Below are positions 58,163 through 64,000 of a stretch of 64,000 nucleotides of DNA, one piece after another. How positions within the stretch are numbered: position 1 is the stretch's first letter; every line of letters starts with the position of its first letter. The DNA lies in assembly GCA_948945085.1 (NCBI GenBank), contig CARBGY010000002.1, positions 68,485-132,484 of the forward strand, read 5' to 3'. Under the pieces are notes generated by a model. The model worked only from the letters and a program-made list of their open reading frames with translations, did no database searches and was not told the DNA's origin. The DNA is from an uncultured Candidatus Saccharibacteria bacterium (GTDB lineage: Bacteria; Patescibacteriota; Saccharimonadia; Saccharimonadales; Saccharimonadaceae). Position numbers and translations under genes: made by a program.

Positions 58163-59713
58163 TTATACCATATCATACGATTTTTGTCGCTTTTTTGAAA
58201 GACGTATTAAGATAACGGTAACTACCAGGATTGGAATATATATTATAAAAATGCGCGAATCTGAAGAAGGGAGGTTGAGAATTAGTGTAGTTTGTTGGCC
58301 GAGAAACTCGATTATAAAAATATGAAAACGCAACAAGCAAGTAGTGGTAGTACTAATTAAAGAAGCAACGCAGGGGAGGCAAGTAGTGAGGCCACTTAGA
58401 AATACTAATAACATAGCGTAAGGTAGAGTTGGGAGAATGAAAAGATTTGCAATAAGCGAAAGAAAAGAGAGGGAGCCAAAATTATAGATTAAAATCGGAG
58501 CACAGATTAAGCTAGTTGAGATACTAGTGATGAGCATACGAGCAAGCCAGGGTGGTTTTTTGCCGCCATAAAGAAAACTTTGAAAAAGTGGAGCAAAAAT
58601 AAGAATACCGGCAAAAGAAGCAAAGGAAAGCTGCCAACCAAGATGGAAAAAGTTAATCGGAACAAAGAGGAGAGTGAGGGCAGCAACCAAACTAAGTAGT
58701 CGAAAGGGAGTGAAACTGCGACCGAGATAGCCAACAAGAAGTGAGAGGCCCGTTACGAGTGCGGCACGAGTCATGGACGGCGTAAAACCTACCACTAAAG
58801 CAAACATGACGACAAAGAGGATCGAAAAGAGAAGGCCAGCAAATTTGGAAATTTTACCAAATAGTTTTTTAGCGAAACCAATAAGAATACCAAGATGAGC
58901 ACCAGAAGCAACGACAACATGAGTCATACCGACAGCGCTGAGAGTTTCGGAAAAACTGTCAGAAAGTCCAGATTTTTCACCCATGAGATATCCAAGACCG
59001 AGATCAACTTCGGGGGATGAGAGGTTTTGTCGAACAAGTGCAGCAAACCAAGTTTTTAGGCGCGCGAATACGTCGCCAGTAGTTGTACGATAAATGTTCT
59101 GGAGCTCGGGTCGATAAAAACTTGCAACGAAGGTACCAAAACCAGCTCCAACACTACCTCTAATGACAAGAAGATCTGAGCGTTCAAGTTTGACGGTAGA
59201 CGAAGAGAGGCCGACATAGATAGTCCCAGCAAGTGGAAGCCAAGAATCTGAAGAGAACTCAGGAGGACCATTACCATAATCTTTGGTATTTGGATGTTCA
59301 ATAGATGTTTGGAGATATAAATGGTCGAGATAAAGTTTAGTCTGGCCGGAAGTAGTTAGCGGGTCGTTGGAAATTTGGCCAACAAGTGTAATAGTTTGGC
59401 CAGTTAGACTCCGGAAGTAAGACATACTAGATAAATCAGGAGCCACACGAAGACTACCGATATAGAAGCCTAACAAAAAGGCGGGGAGGAGTTTATAAGG
59501 TTTACTATGATGTAAGACGAAGAAAATGGATAAACCGCCAACAACTAGAGAAACTAATAATCCAGAGTTAGGACAGCTAATTTTAAAGCTTAGCGAAAGT
59601 GGAATACTAAGAATAATTCCCCAAATCATAGCATAAAAACAATAGGAAGGATGTAGGTTGCGCACGAAAAGATCTTTAACTTTATGTACGTGGTGAACTC
59701 TGGCGAAAATCAT
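58163..59713 (-). CDS. comEC: DNA-uptake channel protein ComEC/Rec2
   Basis: Inner-membrane channel for single-stranded DNA during transformation. The 516 residues cover the N-terminal OB-like region (Gly-Gln-Ile-Ser-Asn-Asp-Pro), the competence domain with Gly-Leu-Gly-Tyr-Leu-Met-Gly and His-Val-Val-Val-Ala-Ser-Gly-Ala-His-Leu, and about ten membrane segments. The C-terminal metallo-beta-lactamase domain of long ComEC proteins is absent. The start at 59713 is chosen because an extended -10 TGTTATACT (hexamer 59720-59725) ends six bases upstream. With the type IV pilin this implies DNA uptake. Confidence 0.93.
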   Translation of the reverse strand: MIFARVHHVHKVKDLFVRNLHPSYCFYAMIWGIILSIPLSLSFKISCPNSGLLVSLVVGGLSIFFVLHHSKPYKLLPAFLLGFYIGSLRVAPDLSSMSYFRSLTGQTITLVGQISNDPLTTSGQTKLYLDHLYLQTSIEHPNTKDYGNGPPEFSSDSWLPLAGTIYVGLSSSTVKLERSDLLVIRGSVGAGFGTFVASFYRPELQNIYRTTTGDVFARLKTWFAALVRQNLSSPEVDLGLGYLMGEKSGLSDSFSETLSAVGMTHVVVASGAHLGILIGFAKKLFGKISKFAGLLFSILFVVMFALVVGFTPSMTRAALVTGLSLLVGYLGRSFTPFRLLSLVAALTLLFVPINFFHLGWQLSFASFAGILIFAPLFQSFLYGGKKPPWLARMLITSISTSLICAPILIYNFGSLSFLSLIANLFILPTLPYAMLLVFLSGLTTCLPCVASLISTTTTCLLRFHIFIIEFLGQQTTLILNLPSSDSRIFIIYIPILVVTVILIRLSKKRQKSYDMV

Positions 59714-59835
59714 GACCGGAGTATAACAAAATTTTGAATATTTTAGCAAACATAAGCATGATAAATTAAATATCTGAAAATTTCGGTCGAGCAAGTTACT
59801 GTAAAATGGAAGTTGAGAGACTATTGGGAATTTGA

Positions 59836-62800
59836 TTAGATTGAAAGTCGACGACGTTTTTTAGCATCTAGGCGACTTTTACGGTAAGTAGCAAGACCAG
59901 CATAAGCGCCAGCCATCATGCTCATTAAAAGATTCGGTGTGACGTTTTGATCAGTTGTAGAAGCGATTGCGGAACGATAACTGTCGGTAGTTCCCTGGGT
60001 AGCCGGTTCAAGGGCGAGCAAGTTAAGATTAATCTCAAAGACTAGATCGTCAACATCGGATTGAGAAGCATAAGAATTGGTTAATAAAGCCTTAGCCTGG
60101 TTAAGTGAATAGAGGAGTCGGGCATAACTTTCGGAAGAATAATCATTCGCATTAAGATTGCTGATGTCTGCGACGACTTCTTGAAGTTCGGACCAGTTGA
60201 GTTGTGGAGTGACTTGGGAGGATTGCGAAGTGGAGGGAGAAACTGGTTCGGCATAGTAATAATTATTAGTGGATGATAAATTGGTGGCAATAGTTTCGTT
60301 TTGAGTTGGTGTAGGCTGGGCGACTGTAGGTTGGACAGGTGCGGAAACAGGGAGGGGTGAAGACGTAATAGGAGGATTTGAGGCAGTGGTGTCAACGACG
60401 GGAGTTGGGACGGTAAGCGTTGAAACTGACGTGGGTTGTGCCGGGGTAGACGAGCTAGCGTGATCTGAAGTAACACCCTTAAGGCCAGTCGTAGCAGCAT
60501 CGATTTCTTGCATAGCGGTCATTAGATCAAGGATCGACGGAAGCGGGCGCGAAAGGAGGGCATTAGCTTTGGCGATAGCAACTTGAAGTTCTCCAAACTG
60601 TTCGACAGATTCTGGGGTGTAATCGGAGATGGATAAGTTTTGGACCGCAGCAAGCATGGTGGCAAGATTTTCTTTAGCTTCCTCAAAAGCAACAAGTTCG
60701 GGATGCTCAGTTTTCTTCTGTAACTGACCATAGGCAGAATTAACATCATTAAAGGCGCGCAGATAAGTCTCGGCCGGAGCCATCGCTTGTCTAGAAAGTA
60801 ATTTACCAGCAGCAGTCGTGGCTTGAGTAAGGTTATGGTAACTACTTGAGGTATAGTCGCTGGGGTTAAGGATGCTCACGGCCTTCAAAAGGTTGCGCAA
60901 ACTGGTTTGAGCAACTGATGCTTCGGGGTCGGCTGGGCTAGAATGGGATTTTTGGGAAGGTGAGGTTTTAGGTGAAGAAGTTTGGGGACTGGACGAAGTT
61001 GTAAAGTTTTTCGGTAGAGATGTGAGCTCATAAAGCAGACTGGCGGTAAATAATGATTCAAGAGCCAAAAGTTCGGAAGGCTCGAGAACTGGTTCAAGAC
61101 TCGAAAGGAGAGATGAGGATTCGGTTGCGTTAAATGTGGTTGGTGACGTAGTGATATCGGACTGAGAAGGCGCAGGTGGCAGGTTGGAGAAGTCTGGCGA
61201 TGGAAGTTTCGGCTCATCAGGACCAAACTCTAAGTCAACTGATTCATCAATTGCATCAACGAGGGCAGCCAGATCTGACGAATCAAAATCCTCTGTTGCA
61301 TCAGGATCGAGAGAGATTACAGGCTCTTCGTCAGCATTAAGAGCATCGACAATAGCCATTTCGTCTTCAAGATAGTCCAGATCATCGGCAGATTCGCTTA
61401 TCGAATTATTTTCAAGTTCAGCTTCGTGATGAAGAAAATTATAATCATTTGATTCATCGAGAGAAAGAGATTCTACAGGAAGTTGGGAATTTGAAGGCAG
61501 AGTAGCAATTGATGGTGGCGTGGTAAGTGCTGGGGTATGTGGCTCTGGAATCGCAAGGTTTGATGGTGTAGAAACGCTTGGTAAAGCAACTGCAACAAGT
61601 TGGCCATTAAGAACTGGGAGTTGTGGCTGCGTGGCGGAAAGCCCACTGCGCGAAAGTTCGAGAATCGCTAGCGCTTGGGTAGCGGGTAAAGAATTGGGCG
61701 TAGTCGAATCTGGCGGGAAAGCTGGGGTGTGATCTGATGGGAAAACGGTATGGCTAGGATAGATGACTTCTGGAGTAACTTCTTCAGTAACTACATCATG
61801 AGGCGGGGTGGAATTTGGTCGAGGATCGAGGTGAACTTTTGGCATTTCGTTCGCATTAAATAGTTGATCAAGCTCACCATCTTCCATACCCCAATCCTCG
61901 AGCAAGTCAATATTGATCTCAACATCGACAAGAGCAGAATACAACTCTTCGAGGGTGTTATCTGGACGATTAAGGATTTGCGCCGCGATAGAAGCAGCTG
62001 AAGACAATTCACGATAGCTATAGGAAGTATAGTCACGAATATCAACTGCCTCCACACTAGCTAGCAAACTTGCAAGTTCAGCGCGCAAATCATCAGCAAT
62101 TCCCTGAAGATTTTCGATAGCACGGGTTAAAGAGCGGATGGAAGATTCTAGCTTTTCCAGATCTGGCTTAAAGCGTAGTGTTTTCTTGGCGAGAGTGTTA
62201 GCGCGTTTGACAGAAGCGAGAGTTTTTGTAACGCGGGGTTGCCAATCACCTAAATCACCAGCAGCAAATTTTCCTTGAATATATTCATTGGCAACAGAAA
62301 TAAGATCGCGGAGCTTGTCTTCGGCACGAGCGAGCAATGTAGCATCGTCAAGAATTTCTTCGGGTTCGGAATCATCAACTACGGTATAAATATTTGTGCG
62401 ACGATTGCGTTCAAGATGACAATCGTCACCGAGATAGTTTTTAACATCGGCATTAAAGGTGCCGCCTAAAACATGCGTAGCGCTATGTTCAGCCTGGGCG
62501 GGAGCAAGGCCATAGAAAATTCCCTGGCGCCCAGCAAAGTCACCATCTAAAATTGAGAAATCGCGCAAAGAGTGGCCTTCGGTCGTATCCTCGGCAAAAG
62601 TGTAACCTTGTGCACTAGTATATTCCCCTCCGTTGATGGTGAGATTAAGGCGGCTCGATTCAATATCAAGAATCTGAACGACAGCGCCGAGTTGTAGTGA
62701 GTCTGGTTGGGTCAGGTTTGGATCGAAATTGCCGGTTGCGAGGATTTTAGCTTTGGAGATTTCGATGTCACCGGTCGAAGCAACAAGTCCGGTAGAGCTA

Positions 62801-63489
62801 GTGATAACTGCGGCACCAATTTGCCAACGACCAAAACCACCAGCGTGAAGAGCGATACCTTCATTTTCGTCAACGGTGATTTTAGCTTTGTCGGCAACCT
62901 TAATAACTGGGGCATTTTCACCACGACCTTGAATATGACGATGAATGCAAATACCGTCGCGTGCTACTATGGTGCCGTGGAAGTCTATGGTAATACCATA
63001 AGCGGAGTTATAGTTCGGAGCGACAAAAATGCCATAATAATTAGGGGCGAAAAGACGAAGCTTACGACCAACTGTAACATGAGCGTAATTAGAGTTGCCA
63101 GCGGTAATAGCACCCTTAACGCGAATAGCAGCACTGTTTAGGCCGTAGGCAACAATGCTACCTTTCCCAGTCAGAATCAGGTTACCATATTTTACATCGA
63201 TTGCGCTAACGTTTTCGCGGAGGGTCGTCAGGTTATAGTTGTTTAAGTCAAGTGTAACATTGCGACTAACTTCAAGGCTAGTAAGAAGTACAATATCATT
63301 TTCAAAGATAATCTTTTTAATGGATTCATTTTTTAGAGCAGCGAAAAGCTCCGCTTCGGAACGAACATGAAGGGTATCAAAAACAACCTCTCGAGTTTCG
63401 TCTGTAAAATCGAGAAAGAGGTCGAGAGGCAAGGGTAATCCTAGAGCAAGCATGAGCGCTAGGATAGCAAGAAGTTGCTTTTTCTTCAT
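59836..63489 (-). CDS. Large surface protein: beta-helix head and FIVAR-like repeat stalk
   Basis: 1217 residues. Signal peptide (Lys-Lys-Lys, then Leu-Leu-Ala-Ile-Leu-Ala-Leu), then about 330 residues of right-handed beta-helix pattern (Leu-Asp-Leu-Asn-Asn-Tyr-Asn-Leu-Thr; Ile-Asn-Gly-Gly-Glu-Tyr). A helical region follows, then an Asp/Glu-rich, Pro/Ser/Thr-rich linker. At least four FIVAR-like helical units each begin with Asp-Tyr-Thr/Ser-Ser (about 485, 877, 960, 1134). The C-terminus has a weak hydrophobic segment (Leu-Met-Ser-Met-Met-Ala-Gly-Ala) followed by a strongly basic tail, so it is probably membrane-anchored without LPxTG. The architecture suits an adhesin for contact with the host cell. 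GGGAAGGA precedes the ATG. Confidence 0.85.
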   Translation of the reverse strand: MKKKQLLAILALMLALGLPLPLDLFLDFTDETREVVFDTLHVRSEAELFAALKNESIKKIIFENDIVLLTSLEVSRNVTLDLNNYNLTTLRENVSAIDVKYGNLILTGKGSIVAYGLNSAAIRVKGAITAGNSNYAHVTVGRKLRLFAPNYYGIFVAPNYNSAYGITIDFHGTIVARDGICIHRHIQGRGENAPVIKVADKAKITVDENEGIALHAGGFGRWQIGAAVITSSTGLVASTGDIEISKAKILATGNFDPNLTQPDSLQLGAVVQILDIESSRLNLTINGGEYTSAQGYTFAEDTTEGHSLRDFSILDGDFAGRQGIFYGLAPAQAEHSATHVLGGTFNADVKNYLGDDCHLERNRRTNIYTVVDDSEPEEILDDATLLARAEDKLRDLISVANEYIQGKFAAGDLGDWQPRVTKTLASVKRANTLAKKTLRFKPDLEKLESSIRSLTRAIENLQGIADDLRAELASLLASVEAVDIRDYTSYSYRELSSAASIAAQILNRPDNTLEELYSALVDVEINIDLLEDWGMEDGELDQLFNANEMPKVHLDPRPNSTPPHDVVTEEVTPEVIYPSHTVFPSDHTPAFPPDSTTPNSLPATQALAILELSRSGLSATQPQLPVLNGQLVAVALPSVSTPSNLAIPEPHTPALTTPPSIATLPSNSQLPVESLSLDESNDYNFLHHEAELENNSISESADDLDYLEDEMAIVDALNADEEPVISLDPDATEDFDSSDLAALVDAIDESVDLEFGPDEPKLPSPDFSNLPPAPSQSDITTSPTTFNATESSSLLSSLEPVLEPSELLALESLFTASLLYELTSLPKNFTTSSSPQTSSPKTSPSQKSHSSPADPEASVAQTSLRNLLKAVSILNPSDYTSSSYHNLTQATTAAGKLLSRQAMAPAETYLRAFNDVNSAYGQLQKKTEHPELVAFEEAKENLATMLAAVQNLSISDYTPESVEQFGELQVAIAKANALLSRPLPSILDLMTAMQEIDAATTGLKGVTSDHASSSTPAQPTSVSTLTVPTPVVDTTASNPPITSSPLPVSAPVQPTVAQPTPTQNETIATNLSSTNNYYYAEPVSPSTSQSSQVTPQLNWSELQEVVADISNLNANDYSSESYARLLYSLNQAKALLTNSYASQSDVDDLVFEINLNLLALEPATQGTTDSYRSAIASTTDQNVTPNLLMSMMAGAYAGLATYRKSRLDAKKRRRLSI

Positions 63490-63626
63490 GAAATCCTTCC
63501 CTTTACACTTTTTATTATATCAAAAATATGTAAAAATATCAACCCAAAAGACACAGGTATTTCATGTGTTACTAGCATTGTAGCACAGATAGCTAATGTT
63601 GTCAATATGGTTATGGTAAGTATCCT

Positions 63627-63741
63627 GGTTAGACGGTAGGGTCTTTGCAAGAGAAACGGTATTTTATCTAAAACTAAAAGTCAAAGTTCATGGCTATTAG
63701 ATGTTTCTTTTAGTCTATTGTAAGGACCCTACCGTCTAACC
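63627..63741. repeat. Perfect 17-bp inverted repeat with an 81-nt internal segment
   Basis: GGTTAGACGGTAGGGTC (63627-63643) and its exact complement (63725-63741). The enclosed 81 bases can pair further (GAAAC/GTTTC, ACTAAAAG/CTTTTAGT). It lies in the promoter-proximal gap of the large surface gene with no reading frame across it. It could be a structured RNA, a small mobile element or a recombination site. The sequence TGTGGGTTAGA at its right end, on the minus strand, also occurs in the 3' flank of cassette C2. Confidence 0.85.
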
Positions 63742-63864
63742 CACATACACATCATAACCGTATTAACACATCAAAACGATGGAGCTTGTATGAGGCAAAG
63801 GCAGGCAAACCGTATAAATACTCATTGCGGCTTCTAGAAGAGCATATAATGCGAGATCGAAGAA

Positions 63865-63901
63865 AAGTGCAAAATTCCCCACTCGCGAGGAGTGGGGAAT
63901 T
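63865..63901 (-). terminator. Terminator of the gene entering from the right edge
   Basis: Twelve-bp perfect stem AATTCCCCACTC/GAGTGGGGAATT (63873-63884, 63890-63901) with a TTTT run following on the minus strand. Confidence 0.85.
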
Positions 63902-63955
63902 CGATATCAATTAGATTTGAGAACTAATTGTTTTCCAAAAGCTTAGTCTTACAAC

Positions 63956-64000
63956 TTAGGCTTTCTTGTTGCGGCGGATGTTGCGGAAGGCAACTACACC
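63956..64000 (-). CDS. C-terminal end of an exported or surface protein
   Basis: The last 14 codons before TAA read Gly-Val-Val-Ala-Phe-Arg-Asn-Ile-Arg-Arg-Asn-Lys-Lys-Ala. A hydrophobic end followed by a basic tail is what remains after a membrane anchor, as in sortase substrates or single-pass surface proteins. The rest is outside the window, so the assignment rests on this tail and the terminator behind it. Confidence 0.5.
   Translation of the reverse strand, partial: GVVAFRNIRRNKKA

Noticed and set aside
63627..63741. Integron attC-like site (GTTAGAC and GTCTAAC core-like ends)
   Set aside because: The two core-like heptamers fit GTTRRRY and RYYYAAC but are in the reverse order of an attC site, and no integron integrase is seen.

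Overview
The window reads as a reduced, host-dependent bacterium of the Candidatus Saccharibacteria (TM7) type in the Patescibacteria/CPR. Sequence features behind this: a surface protein with repeated Cys-x2-Gly...Asn-Pro-x-Thr-Gly-x-Cys modules and lamin-tail domains, a one-domain TsaB, a class A PBP, a type IV pilin, carbamate kinase, a phosphoketolase, a folate-type ECF importer under a THF riboswitch, and almost no biosynthetic genes. TGA acts as a stop codon in many genes. The species assignment is inference from gene content.

Layout. 0-12 kb: the tail of a cysteine-rich protein, tRNA-Gly, several orphan genes (three share one promoter type), tpiA, a eukaryote-type phosphomannomutase homologue, a radical SAM protein with a G10 tract, and tyrS. 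12-27 kb: PBP1A, a phosphoketolase encoded as two overlapping genes, grpE-hrcA with a CIRCE operator, an adenylate-kinase-like gene overlapping a lamin-tail surface protein, a disulfide-oxidoreductase homologue without its redox cysteines, arcC, pgi and a pilin. 28-34 kb: tRNA-Met, -Ser, -Leu and two -Pro genes, yebC and ftsH. 33-46 kb is an accessory region: a GmrSD-like DUF262 protein, tandem small orphan paralogues, a PHP-ATPase (TrlF-like) two-gene unit, a HigBA-like toxin/IrrE module between 212-bp direct repeats, a Nudix gene, an IS1595-type element whose transposase has lost catalytic acidic residues, and the ECF folate operon. 46-64 kb: a Fic protein, a hydrolase/peptidase S51 fusion, HAD and duplicated-HD proteins, rny, tsaB-tsaE, comEC and a large beta-helix surface protein.

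The most unusual feature is a dispersed set of eight short C-type-lectin/FISUMP-like C-terminal coding cassettes at 15.2-15.7, 27.5-28.1, 28.45-28.67, 48.4-48.9 and 51.67-51.87 kb. Seven lack a gene body and several carry stops or frameshifts. They occur in both orientations, end in conserved sequences and differ mainly at lectin-type variable positions. The eighth is fused in frame to a truncated TasA-like exported protein. This looks like a store of silent cassettes for diversifying surface proteins, possibly descended from or fed by a diversity-generating system. No reverse transcriptase, template repeat or recombinase was seen in the window.

A second window-wide pattern is promoter placement. 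In at least fifteen genes a -10 hexamer, often with an upstream TGn, ends 6 or 7 nt before the start codon. These mRNAs are predicted to be leaderless, while other genes (ftsH, rny, yebC, radical SAM) have clear Shine-Dalgarno sequences.
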